Shown here: positions 1 through 8,695 of the stretch, in pieces
How the letters are laid out: every line of letters begins with the position of its first letter
Position numbering within the stretch: position 1 is the first letter of the stretch
Assembly: GCA_016745315.1 (NCBI GenBank)
Contig: CP066886.1
Coordinates: 3,162,501 to 3,226,500, forward strand
DNA: 64,000 nucleotides
Source of the DNA: Arthrospira sp. PCC 9108
GTDB taxonomy: Bacteria; Cyanobacteriota; Cyanobacteriia; Cyanobacteriales; Microcoleaceae
Reading direction: 5' to 3'
Position numbers and translations under genes: made by a program
Notes under the pieces: model-generated
What the model saw: the letters and a program-made list of their open reading frames with translations, nothing else
Told to the model about the DNA's origin: nothing
The model's database searches: none

Positions 1-69
1 CGCACTTTCTGCCCCCAAATACTGCCCTTTCATACCAAATCATAAAACAGTTCCCCTGGCAGTGCTAGT

Positions 70-354
70 CTAGGAGTCCGGCGCGACCGTTTTCCTCACT
101 CGCCTGATCGGAAGGTTGGCTATCAAAATAGTCGATCTTTGGTCGCTTTCTAACCCAAATTCTGAGTCATCTGTATCAATTTCCACATACCTAGATACCA
201 CCTCCAAAATCTCCCGCCGCATAGCTTCTACAACTTCTGGAGATAAATCAGCGCGATCATGGGCGAGAACTAATTTTAACCGTTGTTTGACCGCATCACG
301 ACTGTTCGGCCTGTTGCGGTTCACAAATTTGTCGATAAATTCATTAATTTTCAT
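70..354 (-). CDS. minE: Cell division topological specificity factor MinE
   Basis: MinE forms the oscillating ring that stimulates the MinD ATPase and confines MinCD inhibition to the poles, so that FtsZ assembles at mid-cell. The protein contains the conserved MinD-interacting stretch (VKQRLKLVLAHDRADLSP) followed by the C-terminal topological-specificity domain (REILEVVSRYVEID). The reading frame is open to 423, but the ATG at 354 (MKINEFIDKF) gives about 94 residues, close to the family norm. The extra 23 residues of the longer frame do not look like MinE. It is the last gene of minC-minD-minE, 148 bp downstream of minD. No clear ribosome-binding site precedes either start. Family identity is firm; the start is inferred. 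Confidence 0.93.
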   Translation of the reverse strand: MKINEFIDKFVNRNRPNSRDAVKQRLKLVLAHDRADLSPEVVEAMRREILEVVSRYVEIDTDDSEFGLESDQRSTILIANLPIRRVRKTVAPDS

Positions 355-502
355 TGCTGTTGCTACATTATCGAACAGTGGATCAAAACCTACACCTGGG
401 CGATAAATACCTCGATGATCCAATACTCCGCACGTCCCTAGTAACCTCTTGAGAAAGCCCCCAGACCCCTACCGCCCCGGCGATGAGTTATTCAAAGGGT
501 TA

Positions 503-1309
503 CTACATAATCTTAGACGACAACAGCCTACGCAGTCGCGCAAAAAAACCAGGAGGCGCTGGGTCTAACTCCATAAACGGCACTTTTTCCCCCTCCAGAC
601 GACGGGCAATATTATTAAAGGCTGTCACCGCCGGAGAAATAGTTTCCGTTAATACCAACGGTTCACCCTTGTTAGTCGAAACAATTACCTGTTCATCATC
701 AGGAACTACACCCACCAGCGGAATCGCTAGAATTTCCTCGACATCTTGAACCGACATCATATCATTAGCTTTTACCATCCCCGGTTTAATCCGGTTCACT
801 AGCAGCCGTATCCGCTTGATACCATTCGCCTCCAATAAGCCAATCACGCGATCGCCATCTCGCACCGCTGATATTTCCGGTGTCGTTACCACAATAGCCT
901 CACTGGCGGCGGCGATCGCATTTTGGAAACCTTGTTCAATACCCGCCGGACAGTCAATCAAAATATACTCGTATTTCGGAGTCAGTTGGCTGATTAACTC
1001 CTTCATTTGTTCCGGTGTGACGGCATCCTTCATCCGATTTTGAGCCGCTGGTAACAATACCAACTTAGGTTGGCGCTTGTCTTTCACCAAAGCCTGTTCC
1101 AGACGACACTCCCCTGATAGGACTTCCACCGCTGTATATACAATCCGGTTTTCCAGTCCCAGCAGCAAGTCTAAATTTCTCAAACCAAAGTCAGCATCAA
1201 TCACCACAACTGAGTGTCCTCGTTGGGCGAGAGCCATGCCAAGATTGGCTGTAGAGGTAGTTTTTCCGACTCCTCCCTTTCCAGAGGTGACAACTATAAT
1301 GCGACTCAT
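503..1309 (-). CDS. minD: Septum site-determining ATPase MinD
   Basis: MinD is a membrane-associated ParA/Mrp-type ATPase that recruits MinC to the membrane and is released by MinE. The 268-residue length is normal. The deviant Walker A motif GKGGVGKT lies at residues 10-17, a switch region with VVIDADFGLRNLDLLLG follows, and ILIDCPAGIEQGF carries the Walker B-like aspartate. The C-terminus (FFARLRRLLSSKIM) looks like the amphipathic membrane-targeting helix. It lies between minC (107 bp upstream) and minE, all on the minus strand, consistent with one transcript. Confidence 0.96.
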   Translation of the reverse strand: MSRIIVVTSGKGGVGKTTSTANLGMALAQRGHSVVVIDADFGLRNLDLLLGLENRIVYTAVEVLSGECRLEQALVKDKRQPKLVLLPAAQNRMKDAVTPEQMKELISQLTPKYEYILIDCPAGIEQGFQNAIAAASEAIVVTTPEISAVRDGDRVIGLLEANGIKRIRLLVNRIKPGMVKANDMMSVQDVEEILAIPLVGVVPDDEQVIVSTNKGEPLVLTETISPAVTAFNNIARRLEGEKVPFMELDPAPPGFFARLRRLLSSKIM

Positions 1310-1416
1310 GGGGGTTATTAATTAGTTAACAGTTAGTAATATTAACGATCGCTACATGGGCAACAAATGCGATCGGATAATAGCAGATTCGATCACCATA
1401 TCCAACAGCAATAGTA

Positions 1417-2223
1417 TTACACGCCCGCATCACTAGAGGCTTGACTGATTTGCCAGAGTTTCACTCGCCCCAATTCCGTAGCCCGGCTAATACGGATGCC
1501 TTTCGCCGTCATATAAGCTACTTCCGGGTAAAATTCCTCCGGCGGGTTTTCTGGACCACGCGCCACCCGATCCCCTATGCGGATCAGCATCGGTTCCATT
1601 TGCAATGCCATAATCATGCTTTGTAGGTTCCCCTTAGCCCCAGCATGGACGGTTCCCCGCAAACGGCCCCATATCATTATATCCCCATTCGCAACTATCG
1701 AACTACCTGGGTTCACATCTCCCACAACTACCACCGTCCCCGGATGACGTATTTCTACCCCCGATCGCAAAGTCATTTTTAAGTATAGGGGTTCCGCCTC
1801 TACTGTAGTCCTTTCCGTTTCCGTTTCCTTTTGGCTTAAATGGCTCCGATCCGATTCGCGATCAACTGAATATCCCGCCGTCGCCGCCGCCACCGCTGTT
1901 TGCGCCCTACTTGTTCTTACCCGCTTTAGCTCTAATTTCGCTCCCGTCAGGATATCTCTAATGTCCTGCAATTGACGACTGTCTAACAGCCGATTTTCGC
2001 TGACTAGATGCACTTCTAGCCCCTCTTCCCAGCTATGTTCCTCCCCGGTGATCCGATGTTTCAGTTGTTGCAACAAATCCCCCCAACTGTTGCTGGTAGA
2101 GTTCTCAGAGCGATCGCCTTCTTCTGGTGGTAAAATCAGCAGCACATTCTCCCCTTCCCGTTTAAACCGGATTTGGGAATTGCCATCACTCAGCGAAAAT
2201 ACTTTTGGGGTTTCTTCAGACAT
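1417..2223 (-). CDS. minC: Septum site-determining protein MinC
   Basis: MinC is the FtsZ polymerisation inhibitor of the Min system. The C-terminal half (about residues 155-265) is the right-handed beta-helix MinC_C domain, with the glycine-rich run HPGTVVVVGDVNPGSSIVAN and the conserved IWGRLRGTVHAG. The N-terminal part is the variable FtsZ-binding domain, joined by a Ser/Thr/Glu-rich linker (about 110-150). The open frame extends to 2262, but the ATG at 2223 (MSEETPKVF) is preferred because the additional 13 residues are unlike MinC. It is the first gene of minCDE; its promoter should lie in the AT-rich 2224-2485 interval, where I cannot pick a single convincing -35/-10 pair. Confidence 0.93.
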   Translation of the reverse strand: MSEETPKVFSLSDGNSQIRFKREGENVLLILPPEEGDRSENSTSNSWGDLLQQLKHRITGEEHSWEEGLEVHLVSENRLLDSRQLQDIRDILTGAKLELKRVRTSRAQTAVAAATAGYSVDRESDRSHLSQKETETERTTVEAEPLYLKMTLRSGVEIRHPGTVVVVGDVNPGSSIVANGDIMIWGRLRGTVHAGAKGNLQSMIMALQMEPMLIRIGDRVARGPENPPEEFYPEVAYMTAKGIRISRATELGRVKLWQISQASSDAGV

Positions 2224-2485
2224 ATTCAGCAAATTCTTAAACCGAGAACTTTTGACCCACAATCATCACCAACAACTCACTGTCCACTATCCCATCCCCA
2301 ATGTCAATATGTTACCAATCGAGATTTCCCAAACATGGACTTTCATTATCAATTTTTTTCGGCGGATGTCTTGACTTTTAATCAGTCTCAGATATATTAT
2401 TATATAATGGTAGTGTTTATAATTTTTTTTGGGATGCAAATATCTCTATTATGAAACTTGACACCTCGATAGTAGCATAAAATGC

Positions 2486-2518
2486 TCTCCCCTGTCAACC
2501 CTTTTCTAACAGGGGAGA
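2486..2518 (-). terminator. Hairpin downstream of the sdhA/frdA flavoprotein gene
   Basis: Inverted repeat TCTCCCCTGT/ACAGGGGAGA (10 bp stem, 13-nt loop) lies 17 bp beyond the stop of the flavoprotein gene. On the minus strand it is followed by GCATTTTATG, a weak T-rich tail, so it may terminate or only stabilise the mRNA 3' end. It separates sdhA from minC. Confidence 0.5.
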
Positions 2519-2534
2519 CGAGAATTTGAGTGAT

Positions 2535-4262
2535 TTAATACTTGCGTTCCTGTGGTTCAAACATAGTAATAGCCACAGGACGATAAGCCAAATCAATGCC
2601 AGCCTGGGAATAGTAAGCAAGAGTATGCTTGAGGAAATTCTGGTCATCGCGGGTAGTATAATCCTCGCGACTGTGAGCCCCTCGACTCTCCTGGCGGTTG
2701 AGGGCAGAAGTCAAAATCATCTCACCCACAATCATAATATTCCGTAATTCCAAGGCTTCAATAACTTCTGTATTCCACAATTTCCCCCGGTCATCCAAAT
2801 AGATATTTTGGTAACGTTCGCGGCATAGCTGAAGCTGATTTAAGCCCTCCTGCATCACATCTTCAGTGCGAAAAACTCCACAATGCAAAGTCATAGCGTC
2901 CTGAAATTCTTGCCGTAGTTGACCAATGCGACAGTCCCCCGACTTATCGAGTAATTCCTGTACCTGATTTTTAGCTTCTTTAATATAGTGCGCTTCGTTG
3001 ACAGTGGGCAATTTACGGTTTTGTACAAATTGTGCGATCGCCGCCCCCGTGCGCTTGCCATAAACCACACACTCCAACAGAGAATTACTACCCAAACGGT
3101 TAGCCCCATGGACAGACACACAAGCCGCCTCACCTGCAGCAAATAACCCATCTACCAAACTATCAGCACTAGCGAGAACCCGACCATCAGTATTAGTGGG
3201 AATACCCCCCATAGAATAGTGAACCGTAGGACGCACAGGCATAGGTTCAACCACCGCATCAACCCCCACCAAACGATGGGCTTCTTCCCAACAGAAAGGA
3301 ATGCGGCTCATAATTTTTTCCCGCCCCATGTGTCGCAAATCCAGATACACAAACGGGCCCCCCGCAGTGCCATCACGATGAATACCCCGTCCGGCACGAA
3401 TTTCTAAAGTAATTGCCCTAGAAGTAATATCACGGGGGGCTAACTCCATTTTACCGGGGGCGTAATTTTTCATAAAGCGATCGCCCTCACTATTAATCAA
3501 ATAAGCCCCTTCACCGCGTACCGCCTCAGAAATCAACACACCCACCGGATAAAGGCCTGTCGGGTGAAACTGGACAAACTCCATATCCTGTAACGGTATC
3601 CCCGCCAAAGCCGACATAGCCAAGCCATCCCCCGTAGAGGCAAAATCATTAGAAGTAGTGTTAAAAGCCCGACCATAGCCACCCGTAGCGAACATCACCG
3701 CCTTAGCCCTAGCCACTTGGATAGTACCATCAAGGATATGATACATCACCACCCCTTTCGCTTCCCCCTCTTCCAGAATCAGGCGCATTACATACCACTC
3801 ATCATAGATATGCACACCGTAGCGACGCAGGTTATTAACTAACTCGTGGAGGATAGCGTGTCCAGTTTTATCAGCCGCGTAGCAAGTGCGGCGGTGGGTA
3901 TGACCACCAAAAGCCCGTTGGGCGATACGACCGTCCGGGAGGCGCGAAAACAAAACCCCCATGTGTTCCAGGTCAATAATTACATCTGGGGCCTCTTTCG
4001 CCAGAATTTCCACAGCGTCTTGGTCTGCTAGGTAGTCGGACCCTTTCACCGTATCAAAGGCGTGGGCTTCCCAGGTATCTTCAGGGTCAACATTATTGAG
4101 AGTCGCCGCGATACCTCCTTGGGCTGCTACGGAGTGGGACCTAATGGGGTGCGTTTTAGCTATAACAGCAATATTTAGGCTGGGGTCAGTCCGGGCTATC
4201 TCAACGGCGGCGCGACTTCCGGCTAAACCACCACCAACAATAATTACATCATGTTCTAGCAT
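2535..4262 (-). CDS. sdhA: Succinate dehydrogenase/fumarate reductase flavoprotein subunit
   Basis: This FAD-binding catalytic subunit oxidises succinate to fumarate (or the reverse), feeding electrons to the quinone pool at the thylakoid/cytoplasmic membrane. The 575-residue chain begins with a Rossmann dinucleotide motif (IIVGGGLAGSRAAVE, residues 7-21). His43 in RSHSVAAQGG is the expected covalent FAD attachment site. The family motifs HRRTCYAADKTGHA, FVQFHPTG and HGANRLGSNSLLE are all present. No iron-sulfur subunit gene is adjacent, which is common in cyanobacteria where sdhA and sdhB are scattered. An L-aspartate oxidase (NadB) is the nearest alternative, but the Sdh-like C-terminal region (HSREDYTTRDDQNFLKHTL) supports SdhA. 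Confidence 0.93.
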   Translation of the reverse strand: MLEHDVIIVGGGLAGSRAAVEIARTDPSLNIAVIAKTHPIRSHSVAAQGGIAATLNNVDPEDTWEAHAFDTVKGSDYLADQDAVEILAKEAPDVIIDLEHMGVLFSRLPDGRIAQRAFGGHTHRRTCYAADKTGHAILHELVNNLRRYGVHIYDEWYVMRLILEEGEAKGVVMYHILDGTIQVARAKAVMFATGGYGRAFNTTSNDFASTGDGLAMSALAGIPLQDMEFVQFHPTGLYPVGVLISEAVRGEGAYLINSEGDRFMKNYAPGKMELAPRDITSRAITLEIRAGRGIHRDGTAGGPFVYLDLRHMGREKIMSRIPFCWEEAHRLVGVDAVVEPMPVRPTVHYSMGGIPTNTDGRVLASADSLVDGLFAAGEAACVSVHGANRLGSNSLLECVVYGKRTGAAIAQFVQNRKLPTVNEAHYIKEAKNQVQELLDKSGDCRIGQLRQEFQDAMTLHCGVFRTEDVMQEGLNQLQLCRERYQNIYLDDRGKLWNTEVIEALELRNIMIVGEMILTSALNRQESRGAHSREDYTTRDDQNFLKHTLAYYSQAGIDLAYRPVAITMFEPQERKY

Positions 4263-4307
4263 AGTTCTCTAGTTTGTTCGATATTTGCACATACTCCATA
4301 GTTAAAC

Positions 4308-4340
4308 AAAAAAAAACCTCCCTGCCAAAAGGCAAGGAAG
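4308..4340 (-). terminator. Rho-independent terminator after the small membrane protein gene
   Basis: On the minus strand CTTCCTTGCC-TTTT-GGCAGGGAGG forms a 10-bp stem (two G-U pairs) with a 4-nt loop, followed immediately by nine T residues. It lies 31 bp after the stop of the 4371-4697 gene and upstream of the flavoprotein gene, a textbook intrinsic terminator. Confidence 0.9.
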
Positions 4341-4370
4341 TCTTTAGGGTTGACTGACTGCTATGGTGTC

Positions 4371-4697
4371 CTAACTGGTCGCTTGCGCTGGCTGTTCAGA
4401 TGCCTTAATTTCCTGATCTGTTGCTGTTTCTGACTTGATGTCTGTGGGTATAAATTCGATATGATTTAACAACGTGGTAACGAAAGCAAACAGCAGAAAG
4501 GGCAGCGATAGCACTACAATCAGTCCTAGCATGGTCAGGGCGAAAATTTGCTGAGAACTACTCCACAAGGCTAGGGAGGAGGCTAGGGCGATGAAAATGA
4601 CGATCAGCCAAATCATGATTTGACCGTAAATATCGCCATAGGTCAGGGTACAGTTGAGCCGGTATTTCTTTAACTTTTCCATCTCAGTTAATCTCAT
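4371..4697 (-). CDS. Small two-helix membrane protein of unknown function
   Basis: 108 residues with two strongly hydrophobic segments: about residues 27-45 (IMIWLIVIFIALASSLALW) and about 51-77 (FALTMLGLIVVLSLPFLLFA and beyond). A charged N-terminus and a polar Thr/Glu/Ala-rich tail flank them. No family is recognised. The start is the first ATG at 4697; MEKLKK five codons later is an alternative. The gene has its own terminator and is separated by about 130 bp from the preceding PBP gene, so it is probably monocistronic. Confidence 0.7.
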   Translation of the reverse strand: MRLTEMEKLKKYRLNCTLTYGDIYGQIMIWLIVIFIALASSLALWSSSQQIFALTMLGLIVVLSLPFLLFAFVTTLLNHIEFIPTDIKSETATDQEIKASEQPAQATS

Positions 4698-4829
4698 GAC
4701 TTCTAAAATTCTAGGCTAAGGCTAAGATGAGGTTTTGGAACATTTCTCAATATTTTCACAAAACTTGTAATTAAACTTTACATTGCCCCTGGTGGCTTCT
4801 GCTTGGGGTCGGTTCGGCAGCCCCTGTTA

Positions 4830-5047
4830 CTATTCACCTATGGAAAAACCCCGCCGATACGGTTTTATTTCGGCTTCGCGAACTTGAAAATTAATGCGAT
4901 CGCTCATATTTTCACTGGTGGCTACTTTCAGGGTAAAATCTCCGATTTCTGGCTGCCAAAATATTGACTTGCTCGTAGTTGTGGCTATCTTCTTATCATT
5001 GATAAACCATTGGATTTGTTGATTTTCAACTCCCGCCACTTTCAACT
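4830..5047 (-). pseudogene. pbpC: Detached C-terminal domain of the PBP1C-type protein
   Basis: This frame continues the upstream penicillin-binding protein: read without the frameshift it runs PLELKVAGVENQQIQWFIND, the typical beta-sandwich (BiPBP_C) C-terminal domain of PBP1C. The stop of the main ORF lies just after a run of five C on the coding strand (plus-strand G5 at 5051-5055). One extra C would fuse the frames into a protein of about 766 residues, near the PbpC family length. It has no ribosome-binding site of its own. Either a real 1-bp deletion removed the domain, or the homopolymer was miscalled. Confidence 0.8.
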
Positions 5048-7129
5048 CTAGGGGGAATCATGACCCGAAGTCACTAGGAAATAATCATTATTTTGAGGCA
5101 ATACAATTCTGAGTTTTCCCGAACTTAAATGAGGCGCTTCCTGTTGCGAGAGCCACTCATTATATTCTGCGGGTAACTCCCCAGCCACAGACGGGTTATC
5201 ATAATTCTTGATATCCTCTGGATAGAAATATTCTAACACAATTCCTGACCCACAATCATCGGTGGGTTTCCATCCTGTATGACTACAAATCGGCAATTCA
5301 ACTAATCCCTCTGGCGGCGTAAAATTATCGGGTTTTTTGTCTTTATGAAGATACATCATAATCTGATTCCATAACGGCGCAGCCCCCATGACACCGGAAA
5401 TATTTTGCATGGGCTGAGAGTCGAAATTTCCCACCCAAGTTGCGACGGTGTAATCAGTAGTAAATCCCACCGTCCAAGTATCTCGATAATCCGAAGAAGT
5501 TCCCGTTTTTACTGCTACCGAAAACGGTAAATTCAACACCGAATTAACTCCAAAAGCTGAAGCCCTAGCATGGGAGTCAGCCAGCATATTTACAATTAAT
5601 TCCCAACTGGTGGCTGTATCCATTTGCATACACTCCTGTTGACATGGGGGGGCAATTTCTGGGGAAATTGTAGTCACCAATGGCGTGAACTTTCCCCGGT
5701 TCGCAAAAGTTAAATAAGCCTGGGCTAATTCCCAAAGACTAACCTCCCCACTACCCAAACTTAACCCGAGTCCATAATGTTCTGCTTCTCGGTCAAGGTG
5801 GCTAAAACCTAATTGATGCAACCGTGATAAAAACTCACCTACACCGACTTTTTCTAAAACTCGCACAGCCGGAATATTTAAGGAATTACCTAAGGCAATT
5901 CTGACCCGCACTGGTCCTAAAAAGGTTTCGCTATAATCAACGGGTGTATACAGTTTAGCACCCGGAATAGCATAATAGGTGGGAACGTCTGGGAGTATGG
6001 TATTCGGTCGGATAATTCCTTGGGCGATCGCTAATTGATATAAAAATGGCTTCAGGGTTGAACCCGGCTGTCGCCAGGCTTGAACTCCATCATTTGAGCC
6101 TAAATTTTCCCAATTAAAATAATCAGGAGAACCTACATATGCTAAAACTTCCCCCGTGTGATTATTAATTACTATAGCCGCCCCATGATTAACATTTTGA
6201 CCCCCTAAAGAAGTGACTACATGACGGACTTGGGTTTCTACAAATTGCTGGAGAGTCCTGTCTAAAGTTGTCCGAATTTTGGGGCTGGTAATTTCTGCAT
6301 TGGACAGTTGACTAGCTACCCAAAATAAAAAATGAGGCGCGGCGATAATACCCTGTTCACGAGGGGCAATTTTCAGGGTTTCTCGATAGGCGCGATCGCT
6401 TTTTTCTGGGGTGATATACCCATCTTCTACCATGCGATCTAAAACATATTTTTGCCGCTGTTTCAGCCCCTCCCAATTAAAATAAGGATTTAGATCCGTT
6501 GGGTCGTTGGGAAGTCCGGCTAATACACTGGCTTGCGATAAACTTAGGTCAGAAGCACCTATACCAAAATAAGTCCGCGCCGCCGCTTCCACACCATACA
6601 AGTTACCACCCATAGGAATACGGTTAATATAAGCTGCTAGAATTTCGTCTCGGTTCATTCCCGCAAATAGTCGCCAAGATAACCAAATTTCACTGACTTT
6701 GTGCGGGAGTGTATGGGGTGAGGGTTCTAACATTCGCGCTAGTTGCATGGTAATAGTGGACGCGCCACTAACTATCTCTCTGGCTTGTATGGCTTCCATG
6801 ACCGCCCTCACTAGCGCTATTATATCTACAGCACCATGTTGATAATATCGCTTATCTTCTGCTGCAATAATAGCTTGGATAAAATACGGGGAAATTTCGG
6901 TTAAAGGGACTACAGCCGTATGACTTTGGTCTTGGCTGAGAATTGTTCCTAATGCTAAACCTTGGCGATCGCTAAATTCCATCGATACCGAATTTTGACG
7001 GATATCTTGCGCCCGAATTGGCATGAAATAAGGAATGCTTCTAATTACTACCACTAGCAGCAACATCACTGCTACAACTTTCACCCACCTACTACGCTTC
7101 AAACTACCCAAAAATCGCCATTTTAACAT
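5048..7129 (-). CDS. pbpC: Bifunctional penicillin-binding protein 1C (glycosyltransferase/transpeptidase)
   Basis: Polymerises glycan strands and, at least ancestrally, crosslinks peptidoglycan in the periplasm. A signal-anchor helix spans about residues 16-35. The GT51 domain follows, with EDKRYYQHGAVD, GASTITMQLARML and NRIPMGGNLYGVEAAARTYFG. The transpeptidase domain has the STLK tetrad (GSTLKPFLY), the SLN motif (LGNSLNIPAVRV) and the KTGTSSDYRDTW box. The set is therefore catalytically complete. The frame closes prematurely at a C5 run, leaving 693 residues; the missing C-terminal domain continues in another frame to 4830. PBP1C is usually dispensable, so loss would be tolerated. Confidence 0.9.
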   Translation of the reverse strand: MLKWRFLGSLKRSRWVKVVAVMLLLVVVIRSIPYFMPIRAQDIRQNSVSMEFSDRQGLALGTILSQDQSHTAVVPLTEISPYFIQAIIAAEDKRYYQHGAVDIIALVRAVMEAIQAREIVSGASTITMQLARMLEPSPHTLPHKVSEIWLSWRLFAGMNRDEILAAYINRIPMGGNLYGVEAAARTYFGIGASDLSLSQASVLAGLPNDPTDLNPYFNWEGLKQRQKYVLDRMVEDGYITPEKSDRAYRETLKIAPREQGIIAAPHFLFWVASQLSNAEITSPKIRTTLDRTLQQFVETQVRHVVTSLGGQNVNHGAAIVINNHTGEVLAYVGSPDYFNWENLGSNDGVQAWRQPGSTLKPFLYQLAIAQGIIRPNTILPDVPTYYAIPGAKLYTPVDYSETFLGPVRVRIALGNSLNIPAVRVLEKVGVGEFLSRLHQLGFSHLDREAEHYGLGLSLGSGEVSLWELAQAYLTFANRGKFTPLVTTISPEIAPPCQQECMQMDTATSWELIVNMLADSHARASAFGVNSVLNLPFSVAVKTGTSSDYRDTWTVGFTTDYTVATWVGNFDSQPMQNISGVMGAAPLWNQIMMYLHKDKKPDNFTPPEGLVELPICSHTGWKPTDDCGSGIVLEYFYPEDIKNYDNPSVAGELPAEYNEWLSQQEAPHLSSGKLRIVLPQNNDYFLVTSGHDSP

Positions 7130-7164
7130 TCACTTACCCCCGTTTTCCCTCTCTTCAGAACCTA

Positions 7165-8275
7165 TATTTATCCATATTTATCAATGCGATCGCATTTTAT
7201 TCCCCATATAGCTGGGGCGGGTTTTTAAAAACAGTCCTGGGGAATTGATAATTAACTGGGGAACCCGCCCCTACAATTCCTAATGTGGCTGGGGCGGGTT
7301 TTTGAAAACAGTCCTGGGGAATTGATAATTAACTGGGGAACCCGCCCCTACAATTCCTAATGTGGCTGGGGCGGGTTTTTGAAAACAGTCCTGGGGAATT
7401 GATAATTAACTGGGGAACCCGCCCCTACCATTAATTATCCATATTTATCAATGCGATCGCATTTTATTCCCCATATATATAGCTGGGGCGGGTTTTTAAA
7501 AACAGTCCTGGGGAATTGATAATTAACTGGGGAACCCGCCCCTACAATTCCTAATGTGGCTGGGGCGGGTTTTTGAAAACAGTCCTGGGGAATTGATAAT
7601 TAACTGGGGAACCCGCCCCTACAATTCCTAATGTGGCTGGGGCGGGTTTTTGAAAACAGTCCTGGGGAATTGATAATTAACTGGGGAACCCGCCCCTACC
7701 ATTAATTATCCATATTTATCAATGCGATCGCATTTTATTCCCCATATATATAGCTGGGGCGGGTTTTTAAAAACAGTCCTGGGGAATTGATAATTAACTG
7801 GGGAACCCGCCCCTACAATTCCTAATGTGGCTGGGGCGGGTTTTTGAAAACAGTCCTGGGGAATTGATAATTAACTGGGGAACCCGCCCCTACAATTCCT
7901 AATATAGCTGGGGCGGGTTTTTGAAAACAGTCCTGGGGAATTGATAATTAACTGGGGAACCCGCCCCTACCATTAATTATCCATATTTATCAATGCGATC
8001 GTATTTTATTCCCCATATAGCTGGGGCGGGTTTTTAAAAACAGTCCTGGGGAATTGATAATTAACTGGGGAACCCGCCCCTACAATTCCTAATGTGGCTG
8101 GGGCGGGTTTTTGAAAACAGTCCTGGGGAATTGATAATTAACTGGGGAACCCGCCCCTACAATTCCTAATGTGGCTGGGGCGGGTTTTTGAAAACAGTCC
8201 TGGGGAATTGATAATTAACTGGGGAACCCGCCCCTACCATTAATTATCCATATTTATCAATGCGATCGTATTTTA
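7165..8275. repeat. Hierarchical tandem array of 77-bp hairpin elements (12 copies in 4 macro-units)
   Basis: The basic 77-bp unit begins GGGGCGGGTTTTT and ends AACCCGCCCC TAC, so its ends pair as a 10-bp stem (GGGGCGGGTT/AACCCGCCCC) around an internal segment containing AATTGATAATTAACT. Three units plus a spacer with CCATATTTATCAATGCGATCG make a 267-271-bp macro-unit, repeated four times (spacer octamers at about 7186, 7453, 7724, 7995, closing copy at 8262). There is no coding frame and no spacers of CRISPR type. It fills the gap between pbpC and the deaminase gene. Confidence 0.93.
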
Positions 8276-8540
8276 TTCGCCACTTGTTGATTTTTTATTC
8301 AATTTTTAAAAAATTGTTCCGACAAATTAGCGCCAACAGCTTGACAAGCACCCGGAACTAATGATATCATATTGACATATTCTTAAATAATGGAAAATTT
8401 GCTTAAATAAAAATTTAGCCAATATTCCCATTATCTAAAATGATAGCACGAACTCCCCCAAAAAGCTACCCCCCCAGACCAAAAAAAATTTTCGCAACAT
8501 TTCTTAACTTTTTGTTACAAAACTTAACATAACCCCGAAA
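8276..8540. other. AT-rich non-coding spacer
   Basis: A 265-bp unique sequence between the repeat array and two further hairpin units. It is rich in A/T runs, including AATTTTTAAAAAATT near 8301. No credible coding frame, terminator or promoter pair was found. Because pbpC is read on the minus strand, its original promoter may lie here or in the array itself. Confidence 0.4.
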
Positions 8541-8695
8541 GTAGCTGGGGCGGGTTATTAAAAACAGTCCTGGGGAATTGATAATTAACTGGGGAACCCG
8601 CTCCTCCCCTACAATTGCTAATATGGCTGGGGCGGGTTATTAAAAACAGTCCTGGGGAATTGATAATTAACTGGGGAACCCGCCCCTACCATTAT
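8541..8695. repeat. Two further 77-bp-type hairpin units overlapping the deaminase 3' end
   Basis: Two diverged copies of the GGGGCGGGTT...AACCCGCCCC element (starting near 8547 and 8629, with GGGTTATTAAAA in place of GGGTTTTTAAAA). The second copy supplies the stop codon (8667-8669) and about the last eight codons of the deaminase gene, showing that the element can insert into or replace a gene end. Confidence 0.9.

Noticed and set aside
7165..8275. CRISPR array
   Set aside because: Contiguous 77-bp hairpin units in 270-bp macro-units; no short direct repeats with variable spacers.
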